Assembly: GCA_030849075.1 (NCBI GenBank)
Contig: JASAOO010003529.1
Location: forward strand, 31,010 to 95,009
From: Zelonia costaricensis
Taxonomy: Eukaryota; Euglenozoa; Kinetoplastea; Trypanosomatida; Trypanosomatidae
Direction of reading: 5' to 3'
DNA: 64,000 nucleotides
Positions 19,438 to 30,600 of this stretch are shown piece after piece. The notes under the pieces were generated by a model that saw only the letters and a program-made list of their open reading frames with translations, did not search any database and was not told the origin of the DNA. Every line of letters starts with the position of its first letter. Position 1 is the first letter of the stretch. The translations under genes were made by a program, and so were the position numbers.

Positions 19438-22400
19438 ATGGGCAGGCTAAACATCAAAGTTCACAAGTGCCACCTCTACCGCCCGGCGAGCAGCGGCAAC
19501 TGCGCCATCAACCCGCGCGTCACTGTTGTCGTGGACGGCACGTACCGCTTCCAGACCCATGTGAAGAAGAACACCTTCACGCCAGAGTATGAGGACTCCT
19601 TCCTGGTCGGCAACACGCACCGCCTTGCAGTTGTGGAGGTGTCGGTGTACGATGTGCAGGAGCCGTCAGGGCTCGTGCTGCCCGGTATTGGCATCTTCAC
19701 CGCGAAGCACGGCGTGGTGCGGGCGTCAGGCCGAGTGCCGCTCGACGACGGTGACGCCGGTGCCACCGCACCCAGCGCAGCCGGCACTACCGCTGGCAAC
19801 GGCGGTGGCGGAGCGTCGTCGAAGTCCACCGCGCCGGTGCTGCTCGGCCGCTGCTACATTTCGATTGAGCGGCTCGTGCACCACGAGCGCAAGCGACGCA
19901 CCTTCTACCTGGCCACGCCGCTCGCCCCGCCCTCGGCCACCGCCGCTGCCGGCAGGAGAGTCTCCGCAACGACGGCGAACCCCGCCGCGAGCGTGAGCGC
20001 CGCGGGCAGCTCAGCCGCAGCTATCGTGGCGGATGTAGGGCCCTCGCTTCTCCTGCAGTCGCTGCCGCCGGGGATCGCTGGCACGATCACAATCTCGCTT
20101 GATTCCGACAGGCTCGGCGAGTCGCCGTCGGAGCTGCGGCTCGACCCGGCCCGCGAGGCCCTGTTCCTGCGCCGCCTGCGCCGCTTCTTCATGTGCCACG
20201 ACCAGCCGAAGGTGGCCATGCTGGACGTCATCATGGCGCACGTGCGGGACCCTAGCGAGGTTGGCGGCCCGCGCGGCACATCAGGCGCAAACAGGCTCTG
20301 CGAGAGCTCCGACGGAGGGAAACGCGGGTCGAGGAACTCGACGCCGAGCACGCTGGGCCCGCAGACGGCGCGGCCCGACGCAGCACGCGCGCCGGCGACG
20401 CCGACTGGAACGGGCGCAGCGACGCCCCCTCCGGAGCGGCGCCTCAGCAGTCGCGCCGGAAGCGTCACCTCGCTCGTCGGCCGCTCCACATCCCCACCGC
20501 TGCTGAGCGTGCGCGACCACTCGGACATCGTGGCGGCCACGCCGACGAGCCAGTCACCGCGCCGGGTACTGTCCCTCGCCCAAGGGGACGACTACATCGC
20601 GGACGGCGTCTCCGCCGCCTCCGGTGTGTCGCTGCGAAAGCGCAGCGTGTGTCTCGGCGGCCGGGCGGAGCTGACGATGGACATCCCGGACGGACGGGAG
20701 AGCTTTGAGGCAATGATGCGGCGTCTCTGCGACGAGTACGGCTCGAGCGAGCCGCCCGACTACCGCGTTGTGATGCGGGTGGAGGGGTGCACGAACATCA
20801 ACAAGGACGAGTGGAACCTGTCGCTGCTCGGCTCCGACGACGTCTTCGTGGTCTTCCGCAGCGGCAGCGAGGAGATGCGGACCGACACGGTGAAGCTGCA
20901 GAGCACGGTGGTGTGGACTGACGCGAACACCGTCTCCCTCGACGTTGTCGACCCCCGCCGCTTCTACGTGACAGTCATCCTCATGGGACGCAACGGCACG
21001 AAGACGTACGAGATTGGGCGCTGCTACGTCAGCGCCGCGCCGCTGTCGCACGGGCACGTGTCGCGGCGCAACATGTTTCTTTGCACGGGTGAGAGCGTGA
21101 CGCGGGTCGCCGTCCACGGCGTTGTGCACCTCCTCTTCCGGCCCGTCGGCTTCGGCCTGACGCCGCCGTCGCTGGCGGAGAGCGTCGACGGCTTCTACGA
21201 CCGCCTCAGCCGCTTCTTCAAGCGCTACGACCCGCTGCGACTGCCCGAGGTGGACGTGCTGGCCAAGTCGCGGCTGCACGAGATCGAGACGTACATGAAG
21301 GACCTCGTCATCGAGTACGGCCGCGAGCCCGGCAGCGTGCGGCTGCTTGTCACGGTGGACAGCCTCATCTCGCTTCGCGCGACGGCGGACACGGACTTGT
21401 CGGGGCAAAACGTGCGAGTCATCATCACGATGGGCTCCACGAGCGTGCGCACCAAGGCCTTCGCGGTGCGCCAGTTCGCACCGACCACGGTGCGGGAGAA
21501 CTACATGTTTGACGTGGTGCGCGAAACGGACCTCATCCGCATCGAGGTGGTCAACGCGCGCAAAGAGGACATCGTCTACGGCCGTGTCGACTTCAGCTGC
21601 CTCAATACCCAACGCGGGGTCGTGAACAAGCGTGACCTGTACCTCGTTGGCGCGGCCGGCACCCCCGAGGCGTACTTCAGCGGCATCGTGCGCATGGGCC
21701 TGTACAGCGATGAGGTGGGGCACAAGTACGAGGTCGACATTGGCCTCGAGGACACCTTTGCCGGGCGGCTGCGCCGCTACGTGTTCCGGCGTGTGCCGGA
21801 GAGCCTGCACCGCGTCAACCTGGCCGTCGCCACCGTCTTTGACATGGAGTCCTTTATGGCCCAGCTCTCCGTCGAGTACGGTGACGAAGACCCGAGTTAT
21901 GCCCTGTACTTCACCGTTGTCGGCTGCCGCCAGCTGCGCTCCGGCTTTGGCAGCATCAACCCGTACGTCGTGGTGCGGGTCGGCATCGACGCGTATCAGA
22001 CCAAGACGGCCAAGGCGAACGAGGAGCCTGACTACTTCGAGTTCTGCCAGTTCTACTACGATCGCCCGGGCGACTTGGCCATCACCCTCGTCGTGATGGA
22101 CCAGGCGGACATCGGCAGCGACGAGGAGATCGGCCGCGCCGTTGTCCCGCTGGCGGACGTGCAGCCGTCGCGGCAGTACAACGACTGGCTGCCGCTCCTG
22201 TCCGAGAAGAAGAACGGGAAGGTGCGGGAGGTGGGCACGATCGGGTTCAAGTACACGGTTGTCGACCTCGACTTGATTGACCACACGCGGGCGCGCCTCG
22301 TGAAGCAGCAGTACAGGGAGCGCCACGGCCGCGTGCAGAGCCTCATGGAAGGGTCTCGCGAGGCGCGCGGCACGAGCGTCGGCCCACCCGCCGCGGCCAG

Positions 22401-25400
22401 CGGCGATGCAGGGTCGAGCACTCGCGGCGGCGGCGGTGGTGGCGGGGCGAGCCAGCGGTGGAGCAGCTTCAAGCGATACTTCCACCCCTTCCAGTACGGC
22501 AGTGGCCTCACACGCGTGAACAGCGCGGTGAACAGCGCTGCCGAAGACTCTGAACGCATCGAGCGCAGCGGGACGGAGAGCGTGACGCACGTGGGAAACG
22601 ACGCGGACTCGAACTCGTTGAAGTCCGGCCGCTCCGGCACCGTCTACGCCCCGCCGATGAACCTTATGGACGGCGGCATCGGCTCCGTGGAGGACTTCTG
22701 CTCCCCCGCGGTGAGCCAGCTCAACTCGGGGGCGACGTCCGAGGCGGAGGGCGACCTGTCGGCGTCTCTGGACATGGCCCACGTGCTCCCGCCGAGCGGA
22801 GCGGACCTCACGGCAGGCTTTTCGTCAAGCACAGGCGACGCACCCGGCGCTGGGGGCTCGCGCATGCAGCTGCTTGTGCGACTGCTGAGCTGCACCAGCC
22901 TCTTTAAGCCCGGGCGCAACTTGCCGAACCCGTATGTGCTGCTCTCGACCATCTGTGAGTCGCACCGCTCGCAGGTCCGCTTCAGCACTACGGAGCCCCG
23001 CTTCAACGAGACGTTCCGCTTCACCGTCGAGGACCCCAACATCGACTACCTCTCCATCACGCTCCTCACGGACACGCCGTACGGCTCCAAGAAGCTGGGC
23101 CACTGCGTGCTGTCGCTGCGCAACGTCCAGTGCGGCGCGATGCGGACGCGCTGGACCTCGCTCGTCGCGCGGCCCTTCCAGGCCAACGCCATTGAGTGCG
23201 GCTCCGTGTACCTCTCCATCGGCGCCTTCAACTTCGGCATGAACTACCTCCCGTCCGCCGACGCCGAGAACCGGTTGCGGGAGCAGATTCGCGAGCACCT
23301 CGTCACCCGCGCACGGCGCCAGCTGCACCGACTGGAGTGGTTCGTCGGCGAGTTCTCGCAGCTCGAGAGCATCCTACTCGGCGGCTGGTTTCGCGACAGC
23401 GGGCACGGCGCGGACGGCGACGTCGGCGGCCGCGGCAACCTCGAGAACGGCATCTCCGCCTTGGCCTACGCGGTGGCGGACCTCGAGCTGACGGTGCACG
23501 CCGTGACGCACCTGTACGCCGACTCGTTTCTCGCCGAGGGCAGCTGCGTCGTCAAGGCGCGCGTCGACGGCCGCACGCGGGACAAAACGCGGCCCATCAC
23601 CGGCACTCTCGGGAGCTTTCTCGTGCCGGAAGGTCAGGGCGCCCTGCACTTCACCGTCGCCGACCCTGCAACGACGCTGATTCGGCTGAGCGTGATCTTG
23701 AACGGCAAGACGAGCGCCGGCGACTGCCACCTCTCGCTCGCCGACCTGCACCGCGGGGTGCCAAAGCAGCGGACGCTGTTGCTTGTCGCCGAGACGCGCG
23801 ACTCGCACGCGGAGGCGGTGGGGCTGATTCGCGTCTCGGTGATGTCCTCGAACTACGGCAGCTCTGCCCCGGCGCCGACGGAGGAGGAACTGGCCCTGCA
23901 CTCACGGCTCACCCGCTACTTTTATTTCTACATCCCGTCGGAGTTGAAGACCGTGGATGTCAAGTACGCGACGACCCTGAACGTGGCGGCCTACCTGCAG
24001 CGGCTGGTGGAGAAGTACGGCCCCGAGCCCGGCAACTTCCACCTCCGCTTCACCGTGGACCGCTGCCGCAACCTGTTGCTGAAGCGGGACAACACGCCGC
24101 GGCACATCTTCTGCATTGTCCGCATCGGGCTGCAGGAGTTTCAGAGCTCCATCGTGGAGGGCGCCGACGAGTGCGTCTTCTGCGAGACCTTCGACCTCGT
24201 CGTCGGCCTGCCGGCGCGGGAGAAGGTGGAGCTGATCCTGATGCGCTACTACCCGTCCAAGCTGGTGGTGCTGGGCCGCACCCACCTGGAGCTGAAGACG
24301 TTGCGGCAGGCAGAGGAGAACCTACTGGAGCTGGCCCTCGTCACGAACGCGGGCACCAAGTCGGCGAGCGTCGTGGGAGTGCTGAAGGTGTCGGCGTTCC
24401 CGGTTGACTTTGGCCGCGACCTTGCCTTGCATCTGCGCAGCCGCTCCACCATGGCATTCGGGCTCGACGGCAACAACACGATGGCACAGACCATGTACCT
24501 CTTTCGGCCGGAGAGCCCTTCCACTGGCGGCGGCGGCGTCGCCGGGCTGGTGGGCAGCGGGGCCAGCGGGTCGAGGGGTGCCGCGGCGGACGACTTCTCC
24601 GAAGTGGACCAGTCCGCGCTGCGGCCGAGCATGTCGCGCATCGTCATCAGCGCCCCGCCAGGCGAGGACCCTGGCGGGCAGGATGGCGATGCGGCGTCGC
24701 AAGTGGGGCCGACGGGACGGCAGAGCAGCGACGGGGCCTCGGGTGGGGCTGCCGTGGTCACCATTGTCGGCTTTGCCGGCCTCACCATACGCGACACCGA
24801 AATATACCTCCGCGTGTCGGAGCGCGACCGGGTGCTGCTCAAGACGCGGCCGATCCCGGTGAACAAGCTGGTCGCCCTTGATGCGAGCACCGCCACCTTC
24901 ACGATCGAGAGCATCGCGACCAACTACGACAAGGTCTACACGCTGAAGCTCGGCTTCCGCAAGCTGCTAGGCGCCGAGGCGCTCTGCTACGCGGACTTTT
25001 GCGTCACACGGTGTCCGGCTGGCCGCACAGTTCAAAAGCGGCTGCGGCTGTACGACATGGACTCGCAGTTTCTCGGCATCTGCCGTCTGAGCGTCACAAT
25101 CCCGAACGTACGTCTGCCGCGGCAGCAGTGGCAGCACCTCTCCCCCACCGTCTTCGAGCCCCTCATGGACGACGTCGCGTCACTCCTGGCCACCTACATG
25201 CCAAAGGACTTGCGGCGGCTCGACGTGGCGCTCTGCCACACGCCGGACATCCGCCGCCTGCACCACGGACTGCGCCGCCAGTTGGCGCCCAGCGTCGTGG
25301 CAACCGTGTACGTCGCCGTGCACGCACTCGACCTGCACTCCGTCACGGTGCGACACGCGTGCGTTGTGACGGCGGCGATTGGCCACTTCACGTCCGAGAC

Positions 25401-26103
25401 GGCGCGGCGGCAGCCTGGGGCGTCGCCCGTGTACCCGTACGGCATGTCCAGGGAGGGTATCTCGAAGCTGGACTTCCCACTGCTGCGTATTGACATCAGC
25501 GCCACCGGGCCGGCGGCGCTCTTGACCCTGCGCGTGTGCGACCGCGCGTCCAAGGCCAGGACGGAGGAGCTCTGTCGCACGGTGCTTTCGCTGCGAGCCC
25601 TGCTCACGCCCGCCGTGTTCGATATGTCGGAGAAGGTGCAGGTGCCGCTGGTCGCGGTGCGCCACGCCGCGAACCGCGTGCATGCGGGCTTGATGGGCAC
25701 CATCACGGTCAGCCTGCTGCCGCCCGCCTTCGAGAGCTACGGCGGCTCCGTGCGGTTCGCCTCGAGCGTCGTGGAGGGCTTCGACCGGGCGTATGTGCGC
25801 TACTACATGAACCGCATCCAGCGCCTGCTCAGCCACTACGACGCCAACTCGCTCACCGACCTGCACGCGCGGCTCTACGAGACGTACGTGTCGTGCCGCG
25901 GCTGGGAGGCGGGGCTGCCGCATTGGCTGGCGGAGCTAGTTCAGCGGTGGGGCCCGGAGCTGTTCAAGTGCCCCCCACCCCCGCCCCTGCAGCACCACGA
26001 CGATGCCCAGCACAACGCCAAGGTGGCCGAGGGCAAATACCTGAACAACTCGCCAACGCCGGCGGAGCTCACGCCGGTCGACGAGTCCCGTGAGCCAGAG
26101 TAG
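19438..26103 (+). CDS. Giant multi-C2-domain protein, paralogue 1
   Basis: This is a 2221-residue protein; 19438 is the only ATG at the domain edge, as upstream sequence encodes repeat-derived Cys/Val. It begins directly with a C2-like beta-sandwich (GRLNIKVHKCHLYRP). I count about nine C2-like modules, starting near residues 1, 440, 631, 820, 1141, 1348, 1531, 1771 and 1955. Many are preceded by a helical connector with a P-x-x-L-H/R-R-V/L-D core (for example PESLHRVNLAV near 780, PKDLRRLDVAL near 1917) and then a YG.EP motif. The Asp clusters that bind calcium in classical C2 domains are not consistently present, so membrane or protein scaffolding is likelier than calcium sensing. There is no transmembrane segment or signal peptide. 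Long Ser/Gly/Ala linkers occur near 270-410 and 960-1140. It resembles the next gene in architecture and C-terminus. Function is unknown; a cytoskeletal or membrane-associated scaffold is inference. Confidence 0.75.
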   Translation: MGRLNIKVHKCHLYRPASSGNCAINPRVTVVVDGTYRFQTHVKKNTFTPEYEDSFLVGNTHRLAVVEVSVYDVQEPSGLVLPGIGIFTAKHGVVRASGRVPLDDGDAGATAPSAAGTTAGNGGGGASSKSTAPVLLGRCYISIERLVHHERKRRTFYLATPLAPPSATAAAGRRVSATTANPAASVSAAGSSAAAIVADVGPSLLLQSLPPGIAGTITISLDSDRLGESPSELRLDPAREALFLRRLRRFFMCHDQPKVAMLDVIMAHVRDPSEVGGPRGTSGANRLCESSDGGKRGSRNSTPSTLGPQTARPDAARAPATPTGTGAATPPPERRLSSRAGSVTSLVGRSTSPPLLSVRDHSDIVAATPTSQSPRRVLSLAQGDDYIADGVSAASGVSLRKRSVCLGGRAELTMDIPDGRESFEAMMRRLCDEYGSSEPPDYRVVMRVEGCTNINKDEWNLSLLGSDDVFVVFRSGSEEMRTDTVKLQSTVVWTDANTVSLDVVDPRRFYVTVILMGRNGTKTYEIGRCYVSAAPLSHGHVSRRNMFLCTGESVTRVAVHGVVHLLFRPVGFGLTPPSLAESVDGFYDRLSRFFKRYDPLRLPEVDVLAKSRLHEIETYMKDLVIEYGREPGSVRLLVTVDSLISLRATADTDLSGQNVRVIITMGSTSVRTKAFAVRQFAPTTVRENYMFDVVRETDLIRIEVVNARKEDIVYGRVDFSCLNTQRGVVNKRDLYLVGAAGTPEAYFSGIVRMGLYSDEVGHKYEVDIGLEDTFAGRLRRYVFRRVPESLHRVNLAVATVFDMESFMAQLSVEYGDEDPSYALYFTVVGCRQLRSGFGSINPYVVVRVGIDAYQTKTAKANEEPDYFEFCQFYYDRPGDLAITLVVMDQADIGSDEEIGRAVVPLADVQPSRQYNDWLPLLSEKKNGKVREVGTIGFKYTVVDLDLIDHTRARLVKQQYRERHGRVQSLMEGSREARGTSVGPPAAASGDAGSSTRGGGGGGGASQRWSSFKRYFHPFQYGSGLTRVNSAVNSAAEDSERIERSGTESVTHVGNDADSNSLKSGRSGTVYAPPMNLMDGGIGSVEDFCSPAVSQLNSGATSEAEGDLSASLDMAHVLPPSGADLTAGFSSSTGDAPGAGGSRMQLLVRLLSCTSLFKPGRNLPNPYVLLSTICESHRSQVRFSTTEPRFNETFRFTVEDPNIDYLSITLLTDTPYGSKKLGHCVLSLRNVQCGAMRTRWTSLVARPFQANAIECGSVYLSIGAFNFGMNYLPSADAENRLREQIREHLVTRARRQLHRLEWFVGEFSQLESILLGGWFRDSGHGADGDVGGRGNLENGISALAYAVADLELTVHAVTHLYADSFLAEGSCVVKARVDGRTRDKTRPITGTLGSFLVPEGQGALHFTVADPATTLIRLSVILNGKTSAGDCHLSLADLHRGVPKQRTLLLVAETRDSHAEAVGLIRVSVMSSNYGSSAPAPTEEELALHSRLTRYFYFYIPSELKTVDVKYATTLNVAAYLQRLVEKYGPEPGNFHLRFTVDRCRNLLLKRDNTPRHIFCIVRIGLQEFQSSIVEGADECVFCETFDLVVGLPAREKVELILMRYYPSKLVVLGRTHLELKTLRQAEENLLELALVTNAGTKSASVVGVLKVSAFPVDFGRDLALHLRSRSTMAFGLDGNNTMAQTMYLFRPESPSTGGGGVAGLVGSGASGSRGAAADDFSEVDQSALRPSMSRIVISAPPGEDPGGQDGDAASQVGPTGRQSSDGASGGAAVVTIVGFAGLTIRDTEIYLRVSERDRVLLKTRPIPVNKLVALDASTATFTIESIATNYDKVYTLKLGFRKLLGAEALCYADFCVTRCPAGRTVQKRLRLYDMDSQFLGICRLSVTIPNVRLPRQQWQHLSPTVFEPLMDDVASLLATYMPKDLRRLDVALCHTPDIRRLHHGLRRQLAPSVVATVYVAVHALDLHSVTVRHACVVTAAIGHFTSETARRQPGASPVYPYGMSREGISKLDFPLLRIDISATGPAALLTLRVCDRASKARTEELCRTVLSLRALLTPAVFDMSEKVQVPLVAVRHAANRVHAGLMGTITVSLLPPAFESYGGSVRFASSVVEGFDRAYVRYYMNRIQRLLSHYDANSLTDLHARLYETYVSCRGWEAGLPHWLAELVQRWGPELFKCPPPPPLQHHDDAQHNAKVAEGKYLNNSPTPAELTPVDESREPE

Positions 26104-26319
26104 TAGAACAGGCAAGAGGTGTGAGGTGGGACTGTGGGGGAGGGGAGGGGGAAAGGAAACACACACGAATAGGTACTGTCGATCGCAGTGCGCAGTGGCT
26201 GGGAGCGCTGTGGACGAGGTGGTGTGGCGTGGTATGCGAAGGGGGGGGGAGAGGACGGTGAAGATTGGAGCTGAGCAGCGTAGGCGCAACAATGGCCTAG
26301 ACCGGAGGAAGGCGCGCGC

Positions 26320-26340
26320 GTGTGTGTGTGTGTGTGTGTG
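26320..26340. repeat. (GT)n microsatellite
   Basis: A GT tract follows a short CG alternation, about 215 bases after the stop of the first multi-C2 gene. Confidence 0.9.
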
Positions 26341-27233
26341 AACGTACCACATCTTCGATTTCATGAAGCTGCTCTCGTCTGCTTTTCGGGGCCACTCCTT
26401 CCGCCCCCTTCCCCCTCCCCCCTTCATCGCGAGTCCTCGCATCAAACGCCCTTCATCACGCTGCTCGGTTTTTTCTTTGGACTTCTTCTTCTGCACCGTT
26501 TCAGCGCCGTCGGCGTTTCCTTGAGTCTCGATTGAAGCGCGGTGCAGGCGGTGATGTAGTCCATTTTGGAATGCATGCGCAGCGAGCCGGGCCTCTGTCG
26601 CAAGCTCGCTTTTGTGTGCCGCCTTCCGCGTGCCGACAAGGCCTGTGTGGTGGCTTCCCTCATGCACCTGGGCAAGTCGGCCATCTGCTCTCTCTCCCTT
26701 GTCTCTCTCTAGCGCCCGTGCTCTTCTCGGATGGCAAATCGCGTGCGTCCGCTTGAGGCACACGCGGTGACTGCTTCCCGTTCTGTGCAATCCACCAACG
26801 TGAAGAAACGGGCATGCACGCACCCCACCGGCCCACCCCGAAACACACGCTAAAGCGTTGCGTGCAGAGTGGCATGTGCGTCGCTGCAGGAAAAGAAGAA
26901 GAAAATAGATCGACAGCTCGGCTGCGCCACGTACGGTGCGTGCATGCGTTCGTTGACCTGGCGCATTGTAGCGAGAGCAACGAAATGCCAGGAAAGGGCC
27001 AGGTACACTTGTAGCGCAGTGCCCGCGGCGCCACCGCGACACCGGCCACTCAAACAGGAGAAAAAAAAAGGTGAGAGATGCGAGCGATGCTGGAGACGAT
27101 AATGCTACCTCAGAGCCCACTCCTCCTAGGGATGTTGGCGCGGAGGGAGGAGGAGGAGGCGGGGGCGTTGTAGAGCTCACGACCACCCGCTCACGCGCAG
27201 CTCTGTGTCCTATTCTACACTCGACTGCCGTCT

Positions 27234-27295
27234 TCTCCCCCTTCGGACTTTCTCTCTTGTTTTTTTTCTCTCTCCCCCTCAAAATCCCACTGCAG
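27234..27295 (+). promoter_or_regulatory. Putative spliced-leader acceptor for multi-C2 paralogue 2
   Basis: A strong T/C tract including eight consecutive T leads to CTGCAG with AG at 27294-27295, about 390 nt before the ATG at 27689. Confidence 0.45.
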
Positions 27296-27688
27296 CGCCA
27301 TCAGCGTTCACATTCAAACACGCGCCCCTTGCACGTTGAACGCACAGAGCAACCTAATAGTACACGGTGGACGCGTGCCTTATTGGAGAGAAACGAGGGA
27401 ATAGGAGAAAGCGCGGAGCTGGTCCACGTGTCTGCTCGCCCGCCCTCCGCCCCACCTCAAAGCTGCTGTGTACTTCGCTTCTACGCCGTCTGTGCTTTCA
27501 GGCGACCTGTTGAGTCTGCGCTTGCAAAGCCGACGTCGCTGCAAGAGGCGCCGCCTTGACTTGATACACCCACCCACCCACAAACCCACAGATACACCTC
27601 CACACACACACACACAGTCGAACGCAAACCTCACGCGCATATTTAGAGACACGTGTGCGCGCGCTTTCCCGCGCTGTCCTCGTCACGG

Positions 27689-30600
27689 ATGCCCAGCCAC
27701 ACGAGTCGCGACTCCCCTGCGCGGCGGACACGCCACAACGGGGCCATCGCTGCCGCGGCGACAGCGCAGCCGGTGCGCAAGACGCGCCGCTCTCGCCACA
27801 CCACCCGGCGCGCCGGCACCGAGGACGGCAAGCCGTACTACGAGGTCGTGGAGACGCGCGAGGTGACGACGCACTCCGTCCCGGTCGCCGCCGCGGCCCC
27901 CGCACAGCCCGCGCGCCGTCCCCCGCCGCACCCGTCCACAAATAGACGTGCGGCCTACCCGCCGCCGCGGCACGCCGAGGCCGCGCTGGAGTACCCGCGC
28001 CTGGCGTACCAAGGCAACGACGGTGCGCCACGCACGCAGCACGGCACACCAAGGGTCGGCGGCAGCGCCCGCGGCACGCCGCGGTTCGGCGCGCTCGTCG
28101 TGGACCCGGCAAGCCGCTACGTGAGCGTCACGAACCGCGGCGGCCCCACGCCGCGAGGCAGTGAGCCGACGAACTCTGCCACGCGGCGGCATCGCGCCTC
28201 GGGCGTGCGGCCGCTGCGCGCGTCTGGGCTGGTGGACTCGCCCGCGGACGCCACCGTCATGGAGGACTACGAAACGCCGACGCGCCACCGCCGCCGTAAT
28301 GGCCGCTACGCCTATGACCACGGCGTCGCCGACCAGAACGGCTCCGGCGGCTACGCAGACGGCGACATCGTTGTCGAGGACGATGACGTGGACGAGGTGT
28401 CGGCAGCAACGCCGGTCCCGTACCACTTCCGCGTGCGCGTGCACGAGTGCCAGGGCGTGTTCGCCGATCTCATGGAGTCGCGCCGCGCCGCACCGGCCGT
28501 GTACTTTGCCGTGCACACGGCAGAGGAGCGCGGTCACTCCGGCGTGGCCGACAAGGGCAGTTACGACCCCGTCTTCAACGATGAGTTCATCTTCACCTCG
28601 GCCGAGCCGCAGCGTGACGCGCTGGTGTGCACGCTGGTGGCGGCGAGCTCGCCTGACGCCTCGCACGGCAGCCGCACGCGGCGCGAGAAGAAGGTTGCCG
28701 AGTGCGTGCTTGCGCTGCACAACCTGGAGTGGCAGGTGGAGCGGAAGGTGTGGGTGCCGCTGGTGCGCCGCCCTGGCACAGCGCAGGCGTACGAGCAGGG
28801 CGAGGTGCTCGTCAGCATCTACTCCGAGGACTTCGGCTACGAGGCGGTCGCGACGGAGGAGGAGGAGGCGACGTGCTCGGCGGCGATCCACGACATTCTC
28901 AGCCAGTACGCCCCGCAGGAGCTGCACCGGCTGGACTGGATGACGGCCGCATACGTGGAGAAGGGGCCCGAGGCACTGGCGCAGCTGCGCGCCTCCTACC
29001 GGGCCCGCACCGTCGCACCCGTGCCGGTGCGCGTCACCGTCCTCCACGTTGATGGCCTCACGGACGAGGCGGGCGGCCCCACACGCGCGACGGACGTCTA
29101 CGTGACGGTCGGCGACGGCCGGGTCGAGCGGCAGTCCAAGACGGTCCGGTACCGTCGCCGCGCCACCGTCAACCAGGAGTTCCAGCTCGTCTTGGCAAAC
29201 CCCGAGGTCGACACCCTCGCCGTGACGGTGTACGGCAACGGCCGCAAGCTCGGCGAGGCGGTCGCCGGGCTGACGAACCTGCAGGCCGGCAAGCCGAAGG
29301 AGGTGTCGCTGATGCTCGTCCGCGCCGCTGACACAGGGGATGCGTCCAACGGCGGCCAGGTGACGATCAGCCTCGTGACGGACACCTACAGCAGCCCGTA
29401 CCAGATCTCCGCCGCGCAGGAGGCGCAGCTGCGGGAGCGCGTTCTTGCGTACCTCTGGAACTACCTCCGCGACGACCTGCACCGCCTCGACGCCATCGTC
29501 GGCAGCATCGACGACGCGGAGGTGTACATGCAGGAGTGGGCGCGCACGATCGGCCCTGAACGGCCTGTGCGGCGGGTCACGATCAACGTACGCGGCGCCC
29601 GCCTTGCCGACGGCGACGGCGGCGCCGGTGTCTTTCAGAACGGGCTGCCGCCACGCTGCTACGCCCGTATCTCGGCGGGGCCGACCACGGTGCGCACCGG
29701 CCTCGCCGCGGCGCGGGGCGGTGCCGTCACCTTCAACGACCCGTTCCCCGTGCCGGTGTGCGACCCGGCGCACGACGCGGTGGAGGTGATGCTCGTGGCG
29801 GACGGCGAGGACGGGGAGCGCGAGATCAGCAGGGTGTGCTTCGGCCTGGCCAACCTGCCTCGCAGGCATCCCATCACGCGAACGCTGCACCTCGTCGCGG
29901 ACGCGGGCAAGCGCGCGGCCCGCGTGCAGGGTGAGCTGACGGTGGAGCTGAGCGCCGAGGACTTCGGGCGTGCCGGTGGTGAGTCACGGGCCGCTGATGT
30001 TGCTTCGGTAAGCAGTCCGTCGCTGCAGCGACTCGAGGCGATGACGCAGCGCAGCTCGCCGGAGAAGCTGCACCGCGTGCCGTACATGCTCGATACGGCG
30101 CCGCCCGGGAAGGCGGAGCGTGTGATTGAGGAGCAGGCGAAGCAGTACGGCGAGGTCGCTGCGGCGGCGCCGATGACGGTGAAGATCCTGGGGGTCAGGG
30201 CGTTCAAGCCGGCTGTGGACTTCTACGTGAAGGCGTACCTCAACCGCACGGCGATTCTGCGCACGCGCGACGTCAAGGGCGGGGCCGAGGCGTCGCTCAA
30301 CATCGACGACGACAACGAGACGACGCTGCGCGTGACGGACGCGCCGCAGTCTACGCTGACGTTCAAGATCGCCCAGCACCGCTCCCTGCGCAAGACGGAG
30401 GTGCTCGGTCAGGCGGAGGTGGCGCTGGCGGGGCTGGTGCGCGGCGAGAAGAACGTCCTGTGGCTGCCCTTTTTCCGCTCCGACGGCGCCTCCCCGTTCT
30501 CCGTGTCTGCCGCGCCGTCGTCCTCGTCGACCGCTGCAAACGGCAACCGGCGCGGCTCGGCGTCATGCATGACAGGCAAGTCGGAGAATGCCGTGAGGGT

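Larger units (their letters stand above)
26104..27688 (+). other. Intergenic region between the paired C2 genes
   Basis: No gene is seen. A GC run flows into a TG tract (26320-26340) after the stop. Imperfect CCCA repeats and a CA tract (about 27566-27616) lie before the next start. Confidence 0.6.

Noticed and set aside
20554..22782. 742-codon open frame on the minus strand inside the first multi-C2 gene
   Set aside because: It is antisense to clear C2 modules; the composition is Val/His/Arg-rich as expected of a reversed GC-rich gene.
27683..29890. 735-codon open frame on the minus strand inside the second multi-C2 gene
   Set aside because: Same cause as the other antisense shadows; no domain is seen.
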